Positions 36,872 through 45,170 of a stretch of 64,000 nt of DNA are shown piece by piece. The position numbers and the translations under genes were made by a program. Position 1 is the stretch's first letter. The number at the start of each line of letters is the position of its first letter. The DNA is from Chitinophagales bacterium (GTDB lineage Bacteria; Bacteroidota; Bacteroidia; Chitinophagales; Chitinophagaceae). The stretch lies in the NCBI GenBank assembly GCA_015655015.1, contig JAATFV010000209.1, forward strand, positions 1 through 64,000. Direction: 5' to 3'. The notes under the pieces were generated by a model. It searched no databases, was not told the origin of the DNA, and saw only the letters and a list, made by a program, of their open reading frames with translations.

Positions 36872-39800
36872 ATGCAAAAAAAACTCGCAGACCGCCTCCC
36901 CATCCTGGAGGCGACAGAAGATCATATTGTCTCAAAAATGGGAGATACCACCATCGTCTACGCTCTCACCAAACCCGAGATCTTCACCCTCTCCGGGCAA
37001 GACTTCCAGGCCCTCCACCAGGTTTGGGTAAAAGCTATCCAGGTCCTTCCCCAAAATACCGTCCTTCATATGCAGGACTGGTTCATCCAGTCAAAATACC
37101 AGGGCGACTTCCAACAGACCAATACCAGCTTCCTCTCCCGCGCCAGCGAGAACTTCCACCACGAATCCCCCTGGCTCGACCACCACTGCATCCTCTCCCT
37201 TTCCCGGCGCCCGGCAGGACACAAACTTTCCCTTTCCGCCAGCTCCGCCCTGCTAAAAAATTCACTCGTTCCCCCCGACACCCTCGACCCGCAGGCCATA
37301 AAGGAATTTGCAGGCAAATGCAGCCAGTTCGAGAGGATACTCACAGACAGCGGCCTTATCGAATGCCGCCGGCTCACCACAGATGAACTGGCAAGCTCCC
37401 CCGACCGGGCAGGCATCATCGAACAATACTGCCAGCTCACCCCTCCCGGACAAGCGCCGCAACTTCGCGATATAGATTTAGACGCAGGCATCAGCATCGG
37501 CGACAACCACTGCCTGCTCTATACCCTGGCCGACGCAGAACATCTTCCCGCCCAATGCAGCAGCAGCATCGACTACCCTCCCTATTCCACCGACCATACC
37601 CCCTTCCCCATCGGCTTCGCAGCCCCCCTGGGATTACTCCTCCCCTGCAATCATATTTATAACCAATATATTTTCATCGGAGAACCACTGTCCACCATGA
37701 AAAAACTGGAGCTCAAACGTCGTCGCCAGCAATCCCTCTCCGCCCACTCCCGGCAGAACGCCCTGGCCCGTGACGCCATCAACGACTTTCTCAACGAGAC
37801 CATTACCGGACAAAGATTACTGGTAAAAGCCCATTTCAATATTTTCGCATGGACAGAAGACCGGGCCGAAAAACAAGAGCTCCGGAACAGGATCTCCTCC
37901 GCCATCACACAAATAGGCGCCACCCCCCACCAGGAGACAATCAGCGCCCCCCAAATATGGTATGCCGGCATTCCCGGTAATGCCGCCGACTTCCCCCTGT
38001 ATGACACCTTTGACAGCTTCGCAGAACAGGCCGCCTGCTTCCTCTGCCTGGAGACCAACTATCGATCCTCCCTTAGCCCCACGAGCATACGGTTAGGCGA
38101 TAGAACTTATGGGCACCCCGTCCATGTCGATCTCTCTGATATAGTAAAGACCGCAAACAGGAACAAATTCGTGCTCGGAGGTTCAGGCAGCGGCAAATCC
38201 TTCTTTACCAACCACCTGATGCGCCACTACCATGAACAAAACGCCCATATCGTCATCGTAGACATCGGCAATAGCTATAAAGGCCTCTGCGAACTCGTTG
38301 AAGGATATTATTTCACCTACACGGAAAAAACCCCCATCTGCTTCAACCCCTTCTGGCTCCCCGATGGAGAGACACTGGACACAGAGAAAAAAGAGAGCAT
38401 CAAGACGCTCCTCCTCATCCTCTGGAAAAAAGACGACGAGGCCTTTCTCCGTTCCGAATACGTGGCACTGTCCAATGCCCTGCAGCTCTACTATGAAGAC
38501 CTCAACAGAAATAAAGAGATCTTCCCCTGCTTCAACACCTTCTACGAATTTCTCCGGGACGAATTCGTCCGGGTCCTGGCGGACGACCAGGTAAAAGAAA
38601 AAGATTTCGACATCGATAACTTTCTCTATGTCTTGCGACCCTTCTATAACGGAGGAGAATATGACTACCTCCTTAACGCAACCACACATTTCGACCTGCT
38701 CCGGGAACCGTTCATCGTTTTCGAGCTGGACAATATCAAAGACCATCCGATCCTCTTCCCCGTCGTCAACGTCATCATCATGGAAACCTTCATCAGCAAA
38801 ATGCGCAAATTGCCTGGTATTCGTAAAGTGATCCTGATTGAAGAGGCCTGGAAAGCCTTAGCCCGACAGGGTATGAGCGAATACATCAAATACCTGTTCA
38901 AGACCGTCCGGAAATTTTTCGCAGAAGCGATCATCGTCACCCAGGAAGTGGAAGACATCATCTCTAGCCCAATAGTCAAACAGGCGATCATCAATAATTC
39001 AGACTGCAAGATCCTCCTGGATCAAAGCAAGTTCCGCAATAAGTTCGACGAGATCCAGGACCTCCTGGGACTGACGGAAAAAGAAAAAACCCTCGTCCTC
39101 TCCGTCAATAAAGCCAACGACCCCACCAGAAAATATAAAGAGGTCTTCATCAGCCTGGGCCATACCCATTCCAAAGTTTACCGCACCGAAGTATCGCTGG
39201 AAGAATACCTCACCTATACCACAGAAGAAAAGGAGAAGATAATAGTGCAGGAATACAGCCGTAAATATGGCAGCCTGCGCACAGGCATCGCAGCCCTCGC
39301 AGCAGAACTAAGGGATGGATCCGCCAAACTCGTGCTCCTCTTCACGCTGATCCTCCTATCGGCATTCCTGCCGGCAGGAAAGGCCACCGCCCAGATCCCC
39401 ATCATAGAGATCGCCAAGGCAGCCGTCAAAAAAGCCATCGTCGCGGCCGACCTGGAGATCCAGCGCCTGCAAACCCGCACCATCGCCCTCCAGACCACAC
39501 AAAAAGAAGCAGAGAATACCATGCAGCAATCGCGGCTCAAGGACATCAAAGACTGGATGCAACGGCAAAAAGATCTCTACGTTGCCTATTACCAGGAACT
39601 CTGGCAGGTGAAAGACGCCCTGTTAGATTATGAGAAAGTAAAAAACATTCTCTCCAAACAGCAACAGCTCGTATCGGACTACCGGCGGGCTTATGCCTCC
39701 ATCCGGCAGGACCCTCATTTCAGTCCCGCCGAGCTCCGGTCTATCTATACCGTCTACAACAATCTACTCGACCAAAGTTCCCGGAATATCCAACAGCTCT

Positions 39801-40003
39801 CCCTGGTGATCGATCCCCTTGCCACTCAAATGGAAGACGGAGACCGGCTCCATATCATCGACGCAGCCGGAGCACGTATCGATAGAAATTACAGCGACCT
39901 GCAACAGTTCACACAGGAAAACATCCTGCTAAGCCTGCAACGCTCGAAAGACCAGCAGGACCGGAGTATCATCCAATCCTTATACGGCATCACCAGTCCC
40001 TGA
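36872..40003 (+). CDS. traG: TraG-family conjugation ATPase (VirB4-like) fused to a TraI-like secreted domain
   Basis: Residues ~1-815 are a TraG/VirB4 ATPase. Walker A (GGSGSGKS) is at about 436-443 and Walker B (VILIEEAW) at about 651-658. The ATPase energises assembly of the mating channel. Family members usually end near residue 830, but here the frame runs on: a hydrophobic segment (KLVLLFTLILLSAFLPAGKA, ~820-840) that looks like a signal peptide, then ~200 helical residues (IEIAKAAVKKAIVAADLEIQ, DYRRAYASIRQDPHFSPAEL, LLSLQRSKDQQDRSI). These match the separate TraI-type secreted protein that follows traG in related elements. The result is 1043 residues. An in-frame GTG just before the hydrophobic segment could allow independent translation of the second part. 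Confidence 0.85.
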   Translation: MQKKLADRLPILEATEDHIVSKMGDTTIVYALTKPEIFTLSGQDFQALHQVWVKAIQVLPQNTVLHMQDWFIQSKYQGDFQQTNTSFLSRASENFHHESPWLDHHCILSLSRRPAGHKLSLSASSALLKNSLVPPDTLDPQAIKEFAGKCSQFERILTDSGLIECRRLTTDELASSPDRAGIIEQYCQLTPPGQAPQLRDIDLDAGISIGDNHCLLYTLADAEHLPAQCSSSIDYPPYSTDHTPFPIGFAAPLGLLLPCNHIYNQYIFIGEPLSTMKKLELKRRRQQSLSAHSRQNALARDAINDFLNETITGQRLLVKAHFNIFAWTEDRAEKQELRNRISSAITQIGATPHQETISAPQIWYAGIPGNAADFPLYDTFDSFAEQAACFLCLETNYRSSLSPTSIRLGDRTYGHPVHVDLSDIVKTANRNKFVLGGSGSGKSFFTNHLMRHYHEQNAHIVIVDIGNSYKGLCELVEGYYFTYTEKTPICFNPFWLPDGETLDTEKKESIKTLLLILWKKDDEAFLRSEYVALSNALQLYYEDLNRNKEIFPCFNTFYEFLRDEFVRVLADDQVKEKDFDIDNFLYVLRPFYNGGEYDYLLNATTHFDLLREPFIVFELDNIKDHPILFPVVNVIIMETFISKMRKLPGIRKVILIEEAWKALARQGMSEYIKYLFKTVRKFFAEAIIVTQEVEDIISSPIVKQAIINNSDCKILLDQSKFRNKFDEIQDLLGLTEKEKTLVLSVNKANDPTRKYKEVFISLGHTHSKVYRTEVSLEEYLTYTTEEKEKIIVQEYSRKYGSLRTGIAALAAELRDGSAKLVLLFTLILLSAFLPAGKATAQIPIIEIAKAAVKKAIVAADLEIQRLQTRTIALQTTQKEAENTMQQSRLKDIKDWMQRQKDLYVAYYQELWQVKDALLDYEKVKNILSKQQQLVSDYRRAYASIRQDPHFSPAELRSIYTVYNNLLDQSSRNIQQLSLVIDPLATQMEDGDRLHIIDAAGARIDRNYSDLQQFTQENILLSLQRSKDQQDRSIIQSLYGITSP

Positions 40004-40063
40004 CAGTACCGCCAGGTACCGACAGCATCACTACAATCTAAAAAAATCTAAAATCAATTTTTT

Positions 40064-40711
40064 ATGCCTACCCTCATCATTTTCGGCCTCCCCCTGATCA
40101 TCTTCTGCACCTGGAGCCTCGCAGCCGCCGCCCAGAACGCCCATGAATGGTGGTCACAAAATAAGACCCGCCTGTCCTATCTTGAACAGCAGGTCGCCGC
40201 CCTGGAAACTTTTAAAAAAACCGCGGAACAAGGTTACAAAATCGCCGAAGACGCCATCCATAACATCAGCAATACCAAAGAAGAGGAATACCACCTTCAT
40301 TACACCTTTTTCAAAAACCAGGGAATTCTCCACTCAACAGGCAAACACGGCCCCGAAATATCCGGGATCATGGCATTATATGGTTGCCTGTTTCATGAAA
40401 TGGAGACGGCAGCACAAGATTGGGCCTTTACACCCTGGCTGCACTCCTCGGAAAGATCGGAGATCGAAGAAGAATTTGTGGCGCAAGCCCGCCAGGCCAT
40501 AAAAAACACTGACCGCCTCCTCACCCTCGTCGAGGAAGATCAGCTGAAAATGCTCGACGGAGAAAGGATGGAAATCATACGATCCATCGGCGAAGACGCC
40601 GGCGCAAGCCTCGCCTTCATTCTATGGTTCAAGGACGACACGAACGGACTCATCGAAGAAAGAGCAGAAGGATCCGGGGACATCGACCACCTTAAACACT
40701 TCTTCCCATGA
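40064..40711 (+). CDS. Secreted helical protein of the conjugation operon, unknown family
   Basis: The 215-residue protein starts with a hydrophobic segment (LIIFGLPLIIFCTWSLAAAA) that looks like a signal peptide or anchor. The rest is strongly helical and charged (LEQQVAALETFKKTAEQGYK, EMETAAQDW, EDQLKMLDGERMEIIRSIGE). It occupies the place of periplasmic VirB5-like or TerB-like helical proteins in related operons and shares the general helix pattern of the next gene and of the TraG C-terminal domain. Three such proteins in a row suggest a family expansion. Its stop overlaps the next start (ATGA), so translation is coupled. Confidence 0.65.
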   Translation: MPTLIIFGLPLIIFCTWSLAAAAQNAHEWWSQNKTRLSYLEQQVAALETFKKTAEQGYKIAEDAIHNISNTKEEEYHLHYTFFKNQGILHSTGKHGPEISGIMALYGCLFHEMETAAQDWAFTPWLHSSERSEIEEEFVAQARQAIKNTDRLLTLVEEDQLKMLDGERMEIIRSIGEDAGASLAFILWFKDDTNGLIEERAEGSGDIDHLKHFFP

Positions 40712-41346
40712 TAAAATATTCCACCGTCCTGCTCCTGGCCGTCTTATTGTTCGCCACCCACAGCCGGGCCCAATCCATCAGCGACCTCCTCACCCAGCTG
40801 GCCCTGGATACCCAAAAACTGGCTCAGCTAAAAAGTATCCTGAAGGACATGTACACCAGCTACGAGATCATTGACAAAGGTTATACAGAGATCAGGAATA
40901 TTGCAGAAGGGAATTTCAACCTCCACTCGGACTTCCTCGATGCCCTCCTCGCCATATCCCCCGCCGTGTCGCACTACTCCCGGATCATAGATATTGCCGA
41001 CGCAGCATACAACATCCTGTCCGAATACAAAGCTGCATCAGCCAGGTTCCATACCAACGGATATTTCACTCCGCAGGAACTGGACTACATCAGCAACACG
41101 TATTCCGCCCTTTTCCGCCGAAGCCTGTTATCCGTCGACGAACTCACGAAAGTCATCACGGCAGGTCAATTGCGTATGCCCGACGCCAAACGGCTGCAAG
41201 CCATCGACCGGATCTATGCGGATATCACAGGACAGCTCAGCTTCCTTCGCCAGTTCAATAATAACACCGGCATCCAGGCCCTCCAAAGAGAGAAAGAGGC
41301 CGGCGACATAACAACACTAAAAGCTATTTATGGCATCACGGATTAG
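40708..41346 (+). CDS. Secreted conjugal transfer protein (TraI/TerB-like helical family)
   Basis: The 212-residue protein has a signal peptide (MIKYSTVLLLAVLLFATHSRAQ). Its mature part is helical with QLALDTQKLAQLKSILKDMY, FTPQELDYISNTYSALFRRS and a final TTLKAIYGITD. The FTPQEL motif and the ending resemble the TraI-like domain fused to TraG (FSPAEL ... SIIQSLYGITS), so the two are probably paralogous periplasmic transfer proteins. Its 3' end overlaps traJ by 17 bases. A channel-tip or pilus-associated role is inferred from the operon. Confidence 0.7.
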   Translation: MIKYSTVLLLAVLLFATHSRAQSISDLLTQLALDTQKLAQLKSILKDMYTSYEIIDKGYTEIRNIAEGNFNLHSDFLDALLAISPAVSHYSRIIDIADAAYNILSEYKAASARFHTNGYFTPQELDYISNTYSALFRRSLLSVDELTKVITAGQLRMPDAKRLQAIDRIYADITGQLSFLRQFNNNTGIQALQREKEAGDITTLKAIYGITD

Positions 41347-42376
41347 TCTCCCCCCTGCCCTCGTATGGGTGCCAGCGCTAACCTTCCTGGCGCCCATCGG
41401 CGCCCGCGCACAGGACAGCGGGCTTTCAACAAACATCGGCGGACTGCAAGCGACCCTGGAACAGGTATACAACACCATGATCGGACACTGCGGGGAATTG
41501 ATCGGCACCGGCCAGGCCATCGCCGGCCTTGGCGCCCTTTTTTATATCGCCGTCCGGGTATGGAAGTCCATCGCCAACGTAGAGGACATCGACGTCTATC
41601 CCCTGTTCCGGCCCTTTGTCATCGGTTATGCGATCATGCTCTTCCCCGCCGTCATCACACTTATCAATGGAGTGATGCAGCCCACCGTCAGCGGAACGGC
41701 AGCCCTCGTCAATAATTCCAACCAGGCCGTAGCCACCCTCCTTCAACAGGAACAGGACGCCCTCCGGTCATCCAATGACTGGCAAATGTATTTGGGCTCC
41801 GGCGGCAGCGGCGACCTGCAGAAATGGGAATCCCTTTCAGGAGAAGCGGACTCCGGTCTCCTCTCCGGCCTGTCCAACCGGATGAAATTTGAAATGGCCA
41901 AAGCCTCCTATAATCTGAAAAATTCCATCAAGGCCTGGCTTTCCGGGATCCTCCAGGTACTCTTCGAAGCCGCCGCCCTCTGCATCAACACCATTCGCAC
42001 ATTCTATCTGATTATCCTCGCCATCTTTGGTCCGCTGGTATTCGGACTGTCGGTATTCGATGGGTTCGGACAGACCCTTGACAATTGGCTGGCCCGTTAT
42101 ATAAACGTATTCCTGTGGCTGCCCATAGCCAACATCTTAGGCTCCCTGATAGGACAAATCCAACAGGAAATGATCAGGCTCGACATCAGCCAGCTGAACA
42201 GCTCCGGACAAACCAGCTTCGGACCCACCGACTCCGCCTATATCATTTTCATGATCATGGCCATCGCAGGCTATTTCACCGTGCCCTCCATTACCAACTA
42301 TATCGTACAGGCCGGCAGCCCCGGAATTCACCACGTCATGACAAAGGCACTGGGAAAAATAACCAGTAAAATATAA
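41330..42376 (+). CDS. traJ: Conjugative transfer protein TraJ (VirB6-like channel protein)
   Basis: The 348-residue protein has a signal-like N-terminus (ending GARAQ) and several membrane segments, with the TraJ pattern LEQVYNTMIGHCGELIGTG, AIAGLGALFYIAVRVWKSIA, DVYPLFRPFVIGYAIMLFPA and, later, YLIILAIFGPLVFGLSVFDG and LWLPIANILGSLIG. These are shared by Bacteroides-type TraJ, the polytopic inner-membrane part of the mating channel. Length is normal. Its start lies inside the 3' end of the preceding gene (17-base overlap), and traK follows 15 bases after its stop. Confidence 0.9.
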   Translation: MASRISLPPALVWVPALTFLAPIGARAQDSGLSTNIGGLQATLEQVYNTMIGHCGELIGTGQAIAGLGALFYIAVRVWKSIANVEDIDVYPLFRPFVIGYAIMLFPAVITLINGVMQPTVSGTAALVNNSNQAVATLLQQEQDALRSSNDWQMYLGSGGSGDLQKWESLSGEADSGLLSGLSNRMKFEMAKASYNLKNSIKAWLSGILQVLFEAAALCINTIRTFYLIILAIFGPLVFGLSVFDGFGQTLDNWLARYINVFLWLPIANILGSLIGQIQQEMIRLDISQLNSSGQTSFGPTDSAYIIFMIMAIAGYFTVPSITNYIVQAGSPGIHHVMTKALGKITSKI

Positions 42377-42391
42377 TATAACTCATTTACA

Positions 42392-42433
42392 ATGTTCCCT
42401 CAAACACATACGATGTTCCCTCAAACACAAAAT
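42392..42433 (+). repeat. 21-bp tandem duplication over the traK start codon
   Basis: 42392-42412 and 42413-42433 share their first 17 bases (ATGTTCCCTCAAACACA) and then diverge. Because the unit is 21 bp, both copies carry an in-frame ATG. Confidence 0.85.
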
Positions 42434-43030
42434 CTGCAATCCTCCTTCCGGCACATCCGTCTTTTCTCCATCCTCGTGATTGTAACCTGCTTCTTCTCCA
42501 GCAGCTTCATCGCCTGGTTGTCCTTCAGGATGGTGCAACAGGCACAATCGAAAGTATATATCCTCTCTTCCGGCAAGGCCCTGGAGGCATTCGCAGGCGA
42601 CCGGAAAGACAATGCCCCCGTAGAAGCCAGGGATCATATCCGCTCCTTTCATCAATACTTTTTCTCCCTGGACCCGGACGAAAAAGTGATCACAAACAAC
42701 ACCACCCGCGCCCTCTACCTGGCAGACGGTTCCGCCAAACGCCTGTACGACAACCTGAAAGAGAACGGCTACTACGCCGGGATCATATCCGGCAACATCA
42801 GCCAGGAGATCACCATAGATAGTATCGAACTGGACATGCAGTCTTACCCCTTCTATTTCAGATGTTTCGCCACCCAAAAGATCATCCGGCCCAGCAGCCT
42901 CGTCACCCGCAGCCTGATCACAGAAGGCTGGCTCCGCAATACAAGCCGCTCAGATAACAATCCTCACGGATTTCTTATCGAACGCTGGAGCACGATCGGG
43001 AATAAAGATATCAAGGTCGAAAGCCGATAG
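42392..43030 (+). CDS. traK: Conjugative transfer protein TraK (VirB8-like)
   Basis: The 212-residue protein has one N-terminal membrane span (LFSILVIVTCFFSSSFIAWL, ~23-45) and a periplasmic domain with SGKALEAFAGDRKDN, EARDHIRSFHQYFFSLDPDE and LITEGWLRNTSRSDNNPHGF, the usual TraK/VirB8-like blocks. It bridges the inner-membrane and periplasmic parts of the mating channel. The first 14 residues are an imperfect duplication (MFPQTHT, MFPQTQN), so the true start could be 42392 or 42413; either gives a complete protein of normal size. Confidence 0.9.
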   Translation: MFPQTHTMFPQTQNLQSSFRHIRLFSILVIVTCFFSSSFIAWLSFRMVQQAQSKVYILSSGKALEAFAGDRKDNAPVEARDHIRSFHQYFFSLDPDEKVITNNTTRALYLADGSAKRLYDNLKENGYYAGIISGNISQEITIDSIELDMQSYPFYFRCFATQKIIRPSSLVTRSLITEGWLRNTSRSDNNPHGFLIERWSTIGNKDIKVESR

Positions 43031-43071
43031 CTCCATTTCTCCTCATCCATCATCAAACTCAACCATCTACC

Positions 43072-44832
43072 ATGACACCCACACCAGCCTACACAGCAAA
43101 ATACCGCAACAAACGTAAGTTCCTACTAATGCTCCCCCTCCTCATCACTCCCTTTCTCTTCTTCCTTTTTTACGCATTGGGAGGCGGAGGAGGAACGATC
43201 CCCTCCATCGCAACCAATGGTCTCCTGGGCTTCAACCCCGAGCTGCCCCCGGCAAAATTCGACAAAGAAAAAAAAATACCCACCAAACTGGACCTCTACG
43301 AAAAAGCCGACAAGGACTCCATAAAAAGAAAAGAATATCTCCGGCAGGACCCCTATCACGCAAAAATTACTGATCCCAATCCGTCATCGCCCGAGCCAAA
43401 CCAGTCATCACCCAACGCTAACCAGTCATCACCCAACACTAACCAGTCATCACCCAACGCTAACCAGTCTCCCTACCACATCAACCAGCTATCTCCCTAC
43501 CAACCGCCCGCCTCCCCTGCCGGCAACCCCGCCACGCCTGGTGTATTGCCGCCGGAAGACCCGAAAGCAGACGAACTGCTCAAAAGATTGGACCAGCTAA
43601 GAAAATCAATAGGATCAGGAGGGCCCGCCGGGGTTAAGCCGCTGGCCCGCACTCCCATCGATCCCCCGCTTATGGGTCCATCCCCTGCCCGCCCCACGCA
43701 ACACCTCATCCGATCCGCCCCTCCCGACCCCGCCGACGAAGATCCCCAATTACAAAAACTAAATACCATGCTCGACAAGATCATCCGCATCCAGCATTCC
43801 GCAGAAGATCCATCCACAGGAGAACTTCCCGGAGAAGCTACCATAACGACGGCGCGGGAATACCCCGGGAGTGAACTGATCTCCGCAGATACCAACGCCT
43901 CCAACACCTCCAACGCCTCCAACGCCATCCCCGCCGCCATACCCGAAGACCAGACCCTCGTCGCAGGCGCTACCATCGCCCTCCGACTGACAGAGGCGAC
44001 CCAGCTCGGCAGGATCAGGCTCCCCAAAGATCAATGGGTATATGGGGTCGTATCCATCGACAATGACCGGATGCTCATCACCATCCATTCGATCCGCCAG
44101 GAACATTCCATTTATTCCACCGACCTGCAGGTATACGACATGGACGGACTACCGGGCATCCATATCCCTGGAACCCTCAACCGGGAAGTAGCCAAACAAT
44201 CCGCTGACCAGGGCATCGGCGGGATCAACCTGTCCGCCATCGACCCTTCCATCGGCGCCCAGGCAGCCAATGCCGGCATCCAGGCAACAAAGTCCCTGCT
44301 CAGCCGGAAAGTAAAACTTATCCGCATCTCCGTCCGGGCCGGCTACCAGGTGCTGTTACGTAATACAAAGTCTTCCACCGCTACGATAGCAGCCCCTGTC
44401 AAGTCTGCGGAGCCTTCCATCCACCCTCCTCAGGAGATCACTCTCCGGCCCTTCCTTCACCACACCGCCATCGCCGAAAAACTGACCCTCACCCTCCGCA
44501 GCATCTACCTGCAACAAAATATCCTGTGGCTGTCCCTGCTTATCTGCAATGACGCGCCTATCGATTATATACCGGCCTATACCCGTTGGACCATTCGGGA
44601 CCGGCATCAATGGAAACGCACCGCCATCCAGGACCTCCCTCTCACACCCGTCTGGTCGCCGCCGGTCCCCCCCATCCCTGGTTACTCCAACAGGGCCCTG
44701 CTCATCGGCCTCCGGCCCTTTGCCCTCCCAAAGGACAAAAAGCTGGTCCTGCAGATCGGAGAAGCAAATGGAGCCCGGGTATTGACATTGATCATCGATC
44801 ATAAAGATCTTCTAAAAACAAAAACACGATAA
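43072..44832 (+). CDS. traM: TraM (VirB10-like) fused to the C-terminal domain of TraN (DUF4138, VirB9-like)
   Basis: Residues ~15-38 are a membrane anchor, followed by LLGFNPELPPAKFDKEKK and a Pro/Ser/Asn-rich linker (~105-250) with tandem NQSSPNA repeats, as expected for a TraM that spans the periplasm. Residues ~300-432 are the TraM core (VYGVVSIDNDRMLITIHSI, DMDGLPGIHIPGTLNREVAK, VRAGYQVLLRN). Instead of ending there, the chain continues to 586 with TLRSIYLQQNILWLSLLI, TRWTIRDRHQWKRTA, PGYSNRALLIGLRPFALPKD and LQIGEANGARVLTL, the pattern of the C-terminal half of TraN. The N-terminal half of TraN is absent here and no separate traN is seen in the window. The gene ends 2 bases before the mobA-like gene. 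Confidence 0.85.
   Translation: MTPTPAYTAKYRNKRKFLLMLPLLITPFLFFLFYALGGGGGTIPSIATNGLLGFNPELPPAKFDKEKKIPTKLDLYEKADKDSIKRKEYLRQDPYHAKITDPNPSSPEPNQSSPNANQSSPNTNQSSPNANQSPYHINQLSPYQPPASPAGNPATPGVLPPEDPKADELLKRLDQLRKSIGSGGPAGVKPLARTPIDPPLMGPSPARPTQHLIRSAPPDPADEDPQLQKLNTMLDKIIRIQHSAEDPSTGELPGEATITTAREYPGSELISADTNASNTSNASNAIPAAIPEDQTLVAGATIALRLTEATQLGRIRLPKDQWVYGVVSIDNDRMLITIHSIRQEHSIYSTDLQVYDMDGLPGIHIPGTLNREVAKQSADQGIGGINLSAIDPSIGAQAANAGIQATKSLLSRKVKLIRISVRAGYQVLLRNTKSSTATIAAPVKSAEPSIHPPQEITLRPFLHHTAIAEKLTLTLRSIYLQQNILWLSLLICNDAPIDYIPAYTRWTIRDRHQWKRTAIQDLPLTPVWSPPVPPIPGYSNRALLIGLRPFALPKDKKLVLQIGEANGARVLTLIIDHKDLLKTKTR
43399..43470 (+). repeat. 21-bp tandem repeats in the TraM linker
   Basis: Three full copies (43399-43419, 43420-43440, 43441-43461) and a partial one, differing by a single base, encode NQSSPNA/NQSSPNT. 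A second, 9-bp repeat (NAS/NTS) lies near 43890-43930. The near identity at DNA level points to recent slippage. Confidence 0.85.
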
Positions 44833-44834
44833 CG

Positions 44835-45170
44835 ATGAGCAGGCCCCAAAAAAAAGATCACCGGAACAAAAAAAGAGAGGTTTACTACAGCCAGTCCGAA
44901 CTGGAACAGCTACAGAAAGATTTTGCACAGTCTTCCTGCAAGACCGTTAGCCAGTACATCCGGCACCTGAGCCTAAAATCGCCTTTTGATATCTATCGCA
45001 ACAGTTCCTTCGATGCCTTTGTCGAAGAGATGATCCTGCTGAGAAAAGAAATGGAGGACATCGTAAAAAAAATATCCCTGACGACGGAAAATCAGCTCCG
45101 CCTCCTGCAAATTCACGAAGAGATCAAGCTCAGCATCAATAAAATGATAGACCTATGTATGCTCATATAG
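44835..45170 (+). CDS. MobA-like mobilisation accessory protein (ribbon-helix-helix type)
   Basis: The 111-residue protein is basic at the N-terminus (MSRPQKKDHRNKKREVYY) and then has YYSQSELEQLQKDFAQSSCK and TVSQYIRHLSLKSP, the strand-helix-helix pattern of relaxosome accessory proteins of the MobC/MobA type that bind oriT. The C-terminal half is a long helix (EEMILLRKEMEDIVKKISLT). The gene overlaps the relaxase gene by 16 bases, the usual arrangement for an accessory/relaxase pair. No oriT hairpin was identified nearby. Confidence 0.8.
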   Translation: MSRPQKKDHRNKKREVYYSQSELEQLQKDFAQSSCKTVSQYIRHLSLKSPFDIYRNSSFDAFVEEMILLRKEMEDIVKKISLTTENQLRLLQIHEEIKLSINKMIDLCMLI

